Source: Apostichopus japonicus (taxonomy: Eukaryota > Echinodermata > Holothuroidea > Aspidochirotida > Stichopodidae). From it: a stretch of DNA of 64,000 nucleotides. The notes under the pieces are model-generated. The model made no database searches and was not told where the DNA came from. It worked only from the letters and a program-made list of their open reading frames with translations. This document shows positions 44,901-57,900 of this stretch, in pieces. Positions within the stretch are counted from its first letter, which is position 1; every line of letters begins with the position of its first letter. The DNA lies in the NCBI RefSeq assembly GCF_037975245.1, contig NC_092574.1, positions 10,371,713 through 10,435,712 of the forward strand, in the 5' to 3' direction. The position numbers were made by a program, and so were the translations under genes.

Positions 44901-47900
44901 TGTCCTCCAAAAAAACTGTGTAAGCGACTTTCACATTGACGATTTCTCCATGATAACATCAAATTTCGTCCAGTGTTAGAACATATAACCTAATTCTACA
45001 TGGTTAAGTTAGGGCGTAAGTCACTATAGAAGAAACTGTAATGTTGTGCTTGGTGGTCTGCCTTCATATATGGCTGACATCTAAACCATTGACTCCTCAT
45101 GAAGTTCTTCAACATCATCAATTCGCATTACCGAGGTCGAAATAGACGGTCGTTGGATGAATGTGCTGTACTCCGAGGGTCTATGTAAACGTCCGTAATC
45201 TGTATGGAAAGTTTGGACTCATGGGTAAGTATTCCTTTTGTAAAACAATAGGCCATCGTTTTACAAATAGCAGTTCAAATTACGTGTTGCCTTTTGATTT
45301 TGGACGCAGGTATGGTACAGAAAGACAATACAGATATTCGGTTACCAGGTGGGCGTTATGCAACGACAAAAACAATGAATGCCAAAGCAATGCGTTTTCA
45401 CATCACAATGAATGCCAAATCATGGTGTATTCTAAATAGTATAGGTGCAGTGAAGCAAAGGTCGTGAAATTTCTAAATACCATGCAGACATTGTATATTT
45501 TCCATTATGAACTTTGACGTTGGGCACGTTAAATAATGTAGGTCTACGAGATGTGTAATATTTCCTGAAGCACCATGGTTTGTTTGCATACCTGAATGGA
45601 AGGACAATGGAGTTCGGTCCGCAAGCTTCATTTGCACTTCACGGTTACACTCCCTTATCGTTACAGTTGAAGGTCTAATTGGCACTTGGGCTGGAAAATG
45701 TTATCAAGAGACCATAGCTCGCCAAGAAAGCAACCACACGTAGGCACATCAGCCAGAAAGAATGATCCACCCGTATGATGTAACCAAAATGACAACAATA
45801 CTACAAGCTAAACCATATAGTTGTAAGAACTGTATTGACACCACAGATATAACGATGACAAAAAGCCAGACCACCCACGACAGATGTTGAGCCAAATATG
45901 ATGACGGCCATGATGAAATGGAGAGGAATTAGTACTTCATCGATAGCGAGGATGACCACTCTAGTCGTCCATCTTCATAATATTATAGAAAAAAAGAAAA
46001 GTTCTCCACCATCCACCAACAGCAAACTGTTACATCGAGGTGAAAGAAAAGTGGATTGAGGAAGGTATCCGCATGCAAGTATTTCATTGGCAAGGGTCCG
46101 TGTGGTTGTTAAAATCATTCTATTGCAGTTACGTCTTTTGACCTATGTTTCCTTTGAATACCTCAAATGAGGAATGCTCTGTATCCCCGTGTGCTCTATT
46201 ATGTGTCTGAATGCTTCGATTTTCGATATCATAAACAAACTTTGTTGATATGACAGTTTTTTTATTCATTAATTATGACCAAAAATCAAAGGAACAGAAT
46301 TAAAAGTAGTTGTTTGTGCAGCCCATTTGAGCCCCTCTTGGATAAACCATTCCTCATGAACGATTACCTTTTTGTTTAATCACCGTTTAGAATGATCCAC
46401 AAATCAAAACGTATGAAAATGTAATAACATTATACGTCATTTAAAGATCTCAGATTTAGACAACCAGAACTCCAATTCTTGTATGTTATCCTACATCGCT
46501 GCTTCACCAAGCACTCTTGATTCAAGAGTTTTGATGTCATCTACCTCGCGCCAGCCCTACATTCCCATTTAAATATTGAAAGTCAGTCGTGTTAAGAGCT
46601 CTCTCGTTTGAATGTGGATATCATCATCTAAGAATGTGGACTGTGGAGTGTACTACCTGGCGTAGTTATGTTTCCTTGCTGGAGGTTTAATGGGATATTC
46701 TGGCAGAATGTGTAACAATTATATGTTGTAGAGATAAAGTATTCCACACATTTGGTTGAAAATCCCATCTCAATATAACATATAAAGAATATAACCTGGT
46801 AACATAGGTTGACTTGCTAAACTTTCCTTACTCAAGGAAGGGGATCGAACTAGCTGGTCTGTTTTGTCATCATGATAAGTGGTATTCAAAAGCTTTACTT
46901 ATGCTATTATAATCTCCTTGTTGATTATCATTGGAATCTTGTGCATTTGAAAATCTTGCTTAGCTATCAGTGTTCCTTGTAGTAACCATTTCATCAAAGG
47001 CAGCGAATTGGTAGAAATATTAATATCCTCTATGTGAAAAGGGAAGACATTTTCAGTGCTGATGCAAAAACAAAGTCTGCGCATATGAAAGCAACTTACA
47101 TGAACGTTAGTGAAGTTCTTAGACCAATTGTGTCGAGCATTTGTTTCAAAAGGATATTTGGCCATTAGGCGTAGGACTCTGACATTATCATGGAACACTT
47201 ATAATGTACTTCCTACTGAGAAGAGTTTGCCATACTTGTAATATCTTTTCGTGTTTCTTTGGATGTTAAGAATCAATCAGGGTTTAAATTTGCAATACCC
47301 AATGACATGGCAGTAATTCTGCAATCTTATTAAGATGTAATTTAACAAAAATAATTTGAAGTTTCATGTTACCATCACATTTTCGGGCGAGAGGTGGGGG
47401 CTCAGGTAAAATTGAGAAGAGATTCTTGCGTTTTCTTGCTTCCTTGATACTTTCAGTTGGTTTCTATTGAACTGAATCTAATGACCCTGTATTCCTGCTT
47501 CAAACCTAATTCTTGTTCTGAACCTCATTCCTGCTTTGTAGCGATGGTTTTGTGATCAAGTGCAATAGTGCTTAGTAGAGCATATCCATTAGATCAATAG
47601 AGAGGCATGCATGTCTGTGCGATGGACAGGTATAGCAGGGTGAAACAGAGTAAATAGACACCAAACATTGATCTTTCATTAGAATTAACGATCATTGTGT
47701 ATTTTAATCTCTATTTTATGAACATCGTTTTGTTGCCTTATCAATATTCAGTAATTCGTCAAGTAACATTTGGTTATTGTATAAACCTATTAACGAGTTA
47801 CTCCTTTGAACCTTTGGGAACTATATTTTTTTTTTTTTTTGCAAATTCACTAATTGAAGCGGGGGCTTCTTTTGTGGATGACACTAAATGTCGGTATAGG

Positions 47901-49170
47901 ATGGAGAGAAGCGTTCAGATCTAGCCCACTTGTGACGATCGATACTGGTGATTCATCTCCTCAGTTAGGTGACCAGTTGATATAGACTAACATTGTGGTG
48001 ATATTATATATCATAATAATAATATACATGCAAGTGGTGTGTAATTGTGTAGTACAAATTTCAACAGTTACCAGTACAATGACAAGTTACAAGACACTGA
48101 ACACATGTCACGAGGACATATTAAAAGGCAAGTATCATATTTCTTTTCAGATTAATTACTTAAGAAAGGATAGTAATATATGTATAGCCTATCATAGCAC
48201 ACCTGTGATATACATTACATAACGTATTTGGCAACAAAAGTCCATTAAATATATGAATCCGGTTAACCTTTATAAATGGTGGAAAATTCCTTCACAAGCC
48301 CCCCCCCCCCCCCCGACTCCACAATCGCCTACACCCCATTAACAAACAGTAGATTCTTTTGGTATAACGTACAACATTAAGTTTCGTCGTATATTAATGT
48401 TTACTGTTTGATATTTTTGCCTTTTTGCTTTCTTGGTTTCTTGGTTTTTGTTCTATGGATTTTCATATCACCGTTACCGCTAGAACAACATTAATGTAAC
48501 TTATCTTCTTTTTTCTTTTTTTAAATGATTGACCTTCATCAGAAAATAAATTCTGATAATTCTCTTCATTGTTTACATATTGCACTATGTGGAAAATTGG
48601 TATGAAATAAGACCTGTATCACACGAATATTGGCCTAGTGATTGGTCAACGCCTCGGTTACAACGGTTTATATACCAAGCCCGACACAACATGACCCCTC
48701 TCTTTTCGCCCAACAAATTGGATAAGTATTGCACTTTAATGAAGCATCAAGGATTTATGTATAAAAAGAGGCGATTAATATTCTCTGCCAAGCTCTGTCT
48801 GTACACTTTCATTAAATTTACGAAAACGTCATCGCCTATTTTAGACTTGACAACGTTATACTGGTATACCCAGGTAGAGATTTCTGTGCCCAAAATTGTT
48901 TGACTCGTTTCCTTTTGTTTCTTATTCTTATTCTTCTTCTTTTTTGTTATTACTTTGAACTACTTTGAGGTGATAAATGTGACAAATGAAACAATTATCT
49001 CTTTCTAAACAATAAATGTCAGTAACAATGATCTCTTTTAAACAGGTGCAATGACACATAACTCAATTGTGCGTGGTCATTGTTAAACTTTGTTGTCACA
49101 TGAACAAGTCATTTTCAACGAATTTTGAAATATAAAAGTTATTGTTATTAAGTCGTAAAATATTATTCAG

Positions 49171-49203
49171 ATATATATATATATTTATATATTAATATAT
49201 ATG

Positions 49204-49250
<47 letters not shown>

Positions 49251-49258
49251 TAATATAT

Positions 49259-49329
<71 letters not shown>

Positions 49330-49352
49330 CATATATATAGATTTATATATAT
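49171..49352. repeat. (TA)n array with TTAATA interruptions
   Basis: About 180 bases of TA with phased TTTATATATTAATAT blocks, 70 bases beyond the stop of the receptor gene. Confidence 0.9.
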
Positions 49353-49421
49353 CGTTTAGATGGTCGTCATATGAAGTAATGCACTGACACATGTTAAAAT
49401 ACATAAATGAGGAAGTCTGAT

Positions 49422-49702
49422 TTAGCATGTGTTTTCGGCCATTGTTTTGTTCGCTTCATGTTTATTACCACCCATCATCGTTAAGTTTGATTGTAGCCTT
49501 AACGTCTCACCTGCAGTGTCGTTAGTGCCGTTTGAAAATCGCTCATTCTTAGGAATAGCACCGGTCTCCGTATGTTTTCCGCGGTTCTTGATTTTTTGAA
49601 GTAAAACTCTTCTGAATGGTCCTGTACTCAATGTGTACAAAATTGGATTTAACGCACTGTTAATTGGCAAAATAAAAATGACGACCCAGGCGTATATGGA
49701 CT
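49422..49702 (-). CDS. exon: TM7 and cytoplasmic tail of receptor
   Basis: It begins ESIYAWVVIFILPINSALNP and continues ILYTLSTGPFRRVL. N-P-x-x-Y and the basic helix-8-like stretch are clear. The tail of about 60 residues is rich in Ser, Thr and Asn and ends in a stop at 49422. Acceptor AATTTTCCAG. Confidence 0.95.
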
Positions 49703-49836
49703 CTGGAAAATTGATAAACCAAAAAGAGAGAACAAAACAAAACAATGTGATAAAATACTTTTTGTTCTAATATATATACATATATACACACACACATATA
49801 TATACATGACACACACACACACGCACACATACACAC

Positions 49837-49895
<59 letters not shown>

Positions 49896-51872
49896 CCCAA
49901 GTTTGGTTGAATATACATAACGTTTAACTACGAGGGTTTGGTAAGATATTTAGCCAACCTTCTTTCAGAGTGTGGTGGATATTTATCCACCAAAGTTTGA
50001 CAATTTCAACACAAGCTTCAAATTTAACTAAATTAACTAGTGAATATTAAATGATTAAAATGATACATTTTGAAATGTTCTAGCAAGAGACATAAATGAC
50101 ACGTGCAGGAATGCGAAATGTTTCCCTGATGAACTATTAGAGCATCTTGTTTAGTTGATTTGAACATTGTTTAGTCGTATTGTAACTGTATTCGTGTCAT
50201 CCTGTGTCACCACCTTGTGTATACTATTCCCCCTACTTAAATTGTCTATACAGCCCCAGCCCCAGCCCCAGCCCCAGCCCCAGCCCTAGCTCCCTCCCCC
50301 TCCCATCCCCTTACTTTTTTCCTTTTGGCAATGGAACCAGCTTATACCACCTGCTGTTTGCATACTTAGTATACAAATGGTTTGATTATGTGTTGAAAGA
50401 GAGCTTATATCGATATACCAATACCTGATACGGGCATATCGGCGACTGCCAATACTTTAACCACGGCTAGGGGCAGCCAACAGATACAGTCCGTTAAGAC
50501 GATGAAGAAGAATCGCTTGGCGTAGTTGATATCTCCAGGTAGAAGAGTAGTCGTTCTTTTTCTTGTTTTCTGGATGCTCTGAAACATACCTGTAACCAAC
50601 AAGAAATCGAGTTTCAGACTGACAAAAGACACGTTTTGACAAGATATTGTAATATTAATTATGCTATTTTGCATTATGGAAGCTATACGTGAAGAAAGCA
50701 AAGCCGGGAAAGATCAAAGGAATACATTTACAGCTGATACCGTACTGTAGTCTTTCTTAATTATGGCGATGCTAATTGATTATATTCTATAAGAAAAGTT
50801 AACCCAGATTATAAACCAAATTGGTCTCAAAATTAAAGATTTGTAGACTTCTCTTCACAATCCATTGATCTTTCATGGTTTTCGTATCAACACGTTGGCG
50901 GTGGGATTAACGTCAAAATGTGCTGATAAATGTCCACAGGGGCAGCACGCCTTCCAGTATAAAATCACTAGTTGCCTCCAGCACTTCTAGCCCTCTACCT
51001 AAATCAGTCGGGAAAAGTTTAAATTTGCATCCAACCACCCCCCCCCCACCCCACAACGGCCCCACTTTTGAAACCCTGTGCACGCCATTCTTCACAGCAT
51101 GCATAATTTGAATATTCATCGCATTTTGAGACATAATTATACTTAAATCCCAAACTAACTAAATAATTAAGTTTCTCATTTACATTAAATGCAGCTTACA
51201 TAATTTGAACGTATTTGAGAAGAACGGGTAACGTCACAGGAAACGTGGTATATAACAACTTGGAAAGAATCATTCAAGTTTAGTTGTTTAACCCAACGAG
51301 TATTTTTAAAGACTTGCCAGTGTATAAGAACGCAATATTAATAGAGAATATATCAACGGAAAAGATGACGATATGAATCTTACCACAATAGGAAAATATT
51401 ATCACCATAAAACTGAAAGTATTTATTCCAAGGAAAATGAAAATGGAATACTCCCATCCTTCCAGCCTTGGATCATGAATATGCAACGGAAAGCAGACTC
51501 CATTGGCACCGTAAAAGTTTTTAAAATATTCGGTAAATATTAGAGGGCTAGCTGCAAGAACGAAGGCCACAATCCATATTAAAATTAAAACCGACACGAC
51601 TTCTTTAATGTTTAAACGATGAAAACGGTACGGGAATGCAACGATAAAGAACCTCTCCAATGATATAAACGTTAGGGTTAAAACGGATGCTTCGGTAGAA
51701 AGTAACGCGAGGAATCCGACAAAATGGCATCCCCAACTCTCGCTCCAATCTAAGGCATAGTCAATGTAATTGTTCCGAAATCGGGCGTCTTGGATACCGA
51801 TTGCGAACAAGTATAGCCCCATCATAAAATCAGCCGCTGTTTAAAAAAACAAAGCAAAAAAAAAGTGTTCGA

Positions 51873-51912
<40 letters not shown>

Positions 51913-54900
51913 TTAATTATCACATGATCAAATAATGACGTAAGGGGGATCAAAGTGGCAAATTTCGTCAATTCCCGGTCAACGTTATACCTTATATGTT
52001 AATATAAACCAACCAATTAAATATTCTATTTGACTCGAAAACAATTCAACCAGCATTTTTTTATATCAATGTTTGCCAAATGTATCCAATCGTTATTTTG
52101 AAAACGTATGTGAGTCTCGTCTTTATTTACTTTAAAAATGAAAAATTAAACGGCCCGGACTTTTCTAGGTAAGATAAAGGACTGCAGTGTAGCGGTATAA
52201 TATAGTATCGTATAACATTGAGAAAGAACTAATTTCGTCATGGCAACAAATTGCATTATTATAGTGTAATGTATATTAATTGGAAGCTCTCTGATCATAT
52301 ATATACTATGTAAGATATACCATATACTTACCACAGAGATTGCTGACGACAATGGAATGTACTTTGTTCTCTGCGTGAATCGCGATTCTGCTTATAAAGA
52401 CATTCAGATTCCCACATGTAGTAAGTAAAGCGATAGTCCAGACCGAGATACGCAAAATCGCTCCTTCTAAGAGGTTCTCGGTGGACGAGATACCGTCTGT
52501 TTTCGGGTTACAGTTTCTGACGTGATGAGCAAACTTGCAATATTCAAACCTCTCAAAGTGTCTGATGGAAAATTGATTGGATGGAAGTAAAAGAACATGT
52601 GTTAGTTGAGTATTAAGAATTAATATTAATAAAAAAAAATAACATTTTAAGTCCTTCATCGAGGGGCCGATATCATCGTCGATTAAACCTTAATAAGCAT
52701 TCTTCATTGTTGAAGATCAGAACAGTTAATAGAAACATGATCAGCTCTTTCGTTTATCTTTCTTGGACGAGAATGTACCCAAGGATAAAACTTTTGACTA
52801 GAGTAATTCTTTAATATCACGAAAACAACTGTTGTCTTTTAATATATATAGTAAGAACAATAACAATAGGTCTTATATAGCGCAGAATCCAACAAAACTT
52901 GCTCAATGCGCTTTACAGGTAAAGACGAAACAGATGGCTCTTTTTTATTTAGCTTGTGTTATATTCTTATACTGTTTTATCTTTTTAATATTTGACACCT
53001 TTAGCTAATTCTTATTTTTTAAATAATTTCTATATTTTTTTGATAATTCTTATATTTTAGATTATTGTTATATTTTTTGATAATTCTTTTGTTCCATTTT
53101 GATTTATTTTGTAGTTGTCTCCACTTTACAGCTTTAATTGTTTTGTATCTGTACATTTAATTGTTTTTGTATTGCTATGTTTTACTTTTTATGTTTAACG
53201 TTTAATGTAAAAAGCAGGGCCTTATTGGAAACCAGCTATTGCTGAATAAGCAACCCTAGATAAAAATGCGAATAAATAAATAAATAAAAATAAATAAAAA
53301 TGCAAAGAAAGATAGAAAAGAAAACATCTGATAACAATGTGAAGAAAGATGAGTTTTAAGACGATGTTTAAACTGATCAAGTGGGTTCGGGGACCTTATC
53401 TATACTGGAAGTGAGTTCCACACATAGTGGGGGGTGGGCGGGGGGGGGGGGGGTGCAGTGTGATGAAAGCTGCGATCCTCGATCGTTTTCAATCGAGATA
53501 CTGGAACATTAAGCTGGTTAAGACATTGTGATCTAGATGGCCTATGTTTAGTTTATTGATGCAAGATATCACAATAAGCAACTTGGGGTATTACATTTAA
53601 TAGCACGGAAAAGCCAAGTTGAGGATTTTATAATCTATTCGTAGATTTATAGGTTACCAATGTAGCTCCTTCAGTATTGAAGTAAAACAGTATATTTATT
53701 CGGTCTGTGATCAATTCGAGCAGCCGTGTTCTGGATATATTGCGTAATCAAGCCTACTGGAATCATATGCGTATACCACACTCCCTTATAAGCTCTGAGA
53801 GTTACTTTGTATTTGCCTTGTGTACAAGAAAGAAAGATCGTTACTCACAGAATTGTCAGACTATTTATTTGCTCAAACATTGCATTGTTTATGTTCGGAA
53901 TGTCCACCCCGACTAGATCTCTGCGGAAAAAATGGATGAAATAGACAAGTATTAAACATTTGAGTCGATTCTCATTTGTTATAGTGTACTACAGGCATAT
54001 ATGTTGTATTCTTCCAATCAGTGATATTGCTGGACTTGGTCACAAGTTAATATGGAAAAGTAATTCTACATAAGAAATTCTCTCCATTTGGAATCAAATA
54101 AGAAGAAGTTTAAGTATGTCGTCTGCATAATCGTATAGGGCAATCATACAGATGATGTGTGACACACACTACATTGACAATATTTATCCATACATACATT
54201 ATTATATATATAAAGTTATATAATTTATACACCTCTATATATGCATAATATACCGCATCGGGTGGGCTGCACAACTTGTAACGTACTCGATAAATCGTAA
54301 TCGATAAAACGTAACGTACTCGATAAATCTTCAAATATATCAAAATCAGTCCTGAAAGCTGCTTTCAGATTTTACCGCGAACAATTAGCCATTTCCTCCA
54401 ATTATTAATTGTACTTACATTTCTTTCAGATTGTGAAAACCAGAAAATGATAGCTCATCGAGTTGTATCGGGTTAAATGAGAGGGATCTGAAAGAAAAGT
54501 AAAAAAATGAAAGATAATATCGTAAATGCATTGTTCAAATTGAGAATAAAGGATGTAGTTTCCATACAGTATCCGTTTGCATAGCAGTTTTCTGTATTAT
54601 TCCTAGCATCTACGGAGAAACAATTAGACTTGTTACCTATTATTTCACCTTTTCCAGCCAGGAGAGAAGGCGATGTTGTAGTTTTGCAACAAAAATAAAT
54701 ACATAATGGCGATGTATGTTAGGTATCACCTGATATAATGAAACCTATCATAACATTGGAATATTCGTTATGTGTATAAAATGGGGTCGTTGTTTAACGT
54801 TCTTTAGCTTCAGTCTCGAGGTTATTCAAATCCTGGTTCATATTGAAACAGTAACTAAACGATACAAATTCTTCTCCAACACCCCCCCCCCCAATTTCCC

Positions 54901-57900
54901 TCCCCCAGTCCCAGCTCATAACACACTTGTCTTAGTATAAAATAAAACCTTATATATTATAACGGTAGGAAATATTTTGACTTTTTAATTTGGAAGTATA
55001 ACGTAACTATAGCAGATGTGTTCATTAGAAAATGCTTCATGTTAGTTTACAAGAAAAAAGAGAACTGAATTCAAAACTTTACCAAACGTTCGACAACGTT
55101 TAGCAGAAAGGAATTTAATTTAAAACTAATATTTTGACAGCGTCGTGGGCCTGCCATAAACTTATAGCCTAATTGCAATTCTCTGGGAGTGGTCAACGCC
55201 CCATGTGCCCTTCGCCCACAAGTTAGCCGTGCATGTGCTATATATAGTGGCTACGTAAAACTAAAAGAACCGTATTTACTGTTAGATCCAATCCGTCTTG
55301 TGTCCTACAAACGTAATGCTATGTTATTTTTTTTCCATTTGTAAACACTTAAACTTAATTGGTGTGATTTTGGTTGGCTTCAAAATGGAATAACGGTTAG
55401 TTATCCTTCTTGAAAATAATTGAATCTACTACCATGTGAATTCATTGTGGTGAACTCTATACTCAAACTGCTATATTAACATGTAACTCGTGGCTAGAAA
55501 ATGATAATAGAAAGCCTAATTAGCTAGAAGATAACCATGGGACCCCAACTGGAACGTTAAAGATAAGACTTCTGTAATCTATATACCAACTGGATAATAT
55601 ATATCACAAATTTGTGGTTACGTCAGGTAAACAAACACATTCCACCATTAATTGGCGTTGTAGTAATAACATGTAGTACATATTTTTCTAATAAAGTGTT
55701 TTTATGTCAAATTTACCACATAAAAAAATATAAAAATATCAGCATGATTTGAGAAGAGAAAAAAGAGGTTAGGCTATTTAGAGGAGAAATATATACTGCC
55801 ATTGCTTTGTTTCTATTGATGTCCGCACTAAATAAAGTTAAGGATCATTAGTTGTTATCACCATGGTTACTGAAATTTCGTCATAAAACTGAAATTAATA
55901 AATACATTCAAGATGACTTACAGTGTTGTCAACATTGGCAACTCACTGGATAGTCCCTTCGGTACAGAGGAAAGGTTGTTTAATGTCAGATTCCTGAGCG
56001 TATATGAAAACATATATAACACAAATATATATTATAACGATAACAAAAATGACTGATGCAATTTTCTGTGAGCTGGTAAGACTAATTTGGCTCAAAGGTT
56101 GGATATATTGATTTGGAAGATATCCCAAATAATGAACGTTAGCATTTACACTCGCAATGTCAAAAGCTTCTCCTGCATTGCTGTAATCACAAATTCAGTT
56201 AACCAGTGCGATGGTCCCTTTTATCGCTCGGGTGTCGCATTTGTAACGGGGGCTTCAGATGTCACGAATTAAACCAGAGGCGTTCACACTAATACTATGA
56301 GTACAAAGTCGCAATAACCTTATGGAAACCACGAACGATCACATTAAATAAAGTTAATTAGAATCAAAATATAGAAAATCAAATACAGAGAATTGATGAA
56401 CATAAAACCTAAATGAGATATTTCATTCCGTCAACTTATTACAACCTTCTTATCGCCTGAAATATTACAAGCGCTCATAAATTTTAATTTAGTTATTTTC
56501 TTGGACTATGATATTTTAATACTAAAAATGTAGCAAGGGTTTGTCACGCAAAAGAAAAAACAGATTGAATATTGTGACTTTTTCAAATGGATATATTTAC
56601 TTACAACACAGTTAGATTGTCCTGCCCCAAGAAGGCTCCTTTCGAGATTGTATGTATTTTGTTGTTGCTGAGATCTCTGCAAATGAAAAGTTAAGGAATT
56701 CAAAGAATCGTCTAAAAAGTTTCCTACAAGTGGACGGTGAGTGTAGTGGTGGCGGTAAAGCAAATGGACTATGGTTCAAGGACAATGGTTGTAGCAACGA
56801 GGTGTGGGGAGAGAGAGGTAGACACTTTCATTTTGAAGGTTGATGAATATAATTTGAATATGATTTTTCGAGCACATCCTCTTTCTCACCCCCCCCCCCC
56901 CCCCACGAGCAACCCTTCAAAACCGACCATATTTGTGTGAAATGCTAACTACAGAAACCATTTTGCCAACCTTTTTATCAGCCTATACTTACAACGTCTG
57001 CAATCCAGTTTCTCCTTGAAAAGTGCCACTGGTTATTTTAGTTATTTTATTGCTCCCTAGATCACTGTGAAGTATGAAGAAAAAAACGTGACCATCATTA
57101 TCAGACAAAAGAAGGGGGGATCCGAGAAGCGGACGAATACATTGTGTCAACTCGCATAAACTATTTGTAAATTAAACGCAAAATGAATACGGTATCATGA
57201 AGAACACATTTAGTTATATTAAAGGGAGGGGGTACAGAGGCAACCCTCCCCCCGTCCCACTTGTCAGTCGGGTGAAAATAGTCCAGTCGGGGAAGAATTA
57301 GACCACTTCTACAATTGTGCGCCTACCCCCCTCCTCCTCCCTTCCCCATTTATTCCCATCTTACAAAAAAAAAAAAAAATTATAAGCACAACCTCACTGC
57401 ATTTAGGGCTATATTTTAAATGACACCCGGGACATCACCCTTTCCTTTGTAAACTTCTCTGGTCCTTCCACTAAGGTTAATACCCATACCCCACTCCCCA
57501 CCCCAACAACACACATACACACACCTTTGACATCATATACACGCCATCAGCATCAGCATCAGCTTTGTCCCGAAATATGCTAGAAAATCAAATATAGGTC
57601 ATTCATGCTTAAATCTCAACCAGCATTTTATTGCCTGAACCCTCAAAGCGTGTCGTCATAACTTGTAAGTATAAAGGTCTTACATGAACCCCATATCTGG
57701 ATATAATGCTGAGGATCAGGGCCTCTATGTAAGTATTTTTGAACACTTTCTAGCAGTTTTCTAGCGTGCTGAAGTTTGTGACCAATACTGATTACATTCA
57801 ACATGGTTGATAGCTAATTAACAATAATTGTGAACGTAGGTTTGTAACTTGACGTAACACGTATGTATCTTAATATAACATGTTTCGTCATTTATATTTC

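Larger units (their letters stand above)
40849..49421. other. intergenic space between two convergent genes
   Basis: 8.6 kb between the stop of the plus-strand gene and the stop of the minus-strand receptor. It should include both 3' untranslated regions. Frames of 100-115 codons at 44434, 46899 (minus) and 48580 have no recognisable domains. An AT-rich inverted repeat sits at 41875-41955 and C-runs at 42820-42845 and 48299-48314. Confidence 0.55.
49703..50424 (-). other. intron with CA/TA and AGCCCC repeats
   Basis: Holds a (CA)n-(TA)n microsatellite (49770-49891) and six AGCCCC hexamers on the plus strand (50251-50286). No gene. Confidence 0.75.

Noticed and set aside
48550-48903. 107-codon frame in the intergenic region
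   Set aside because: No ATG near its start, no acceptor after the upstream stop, and no recognisable domain.
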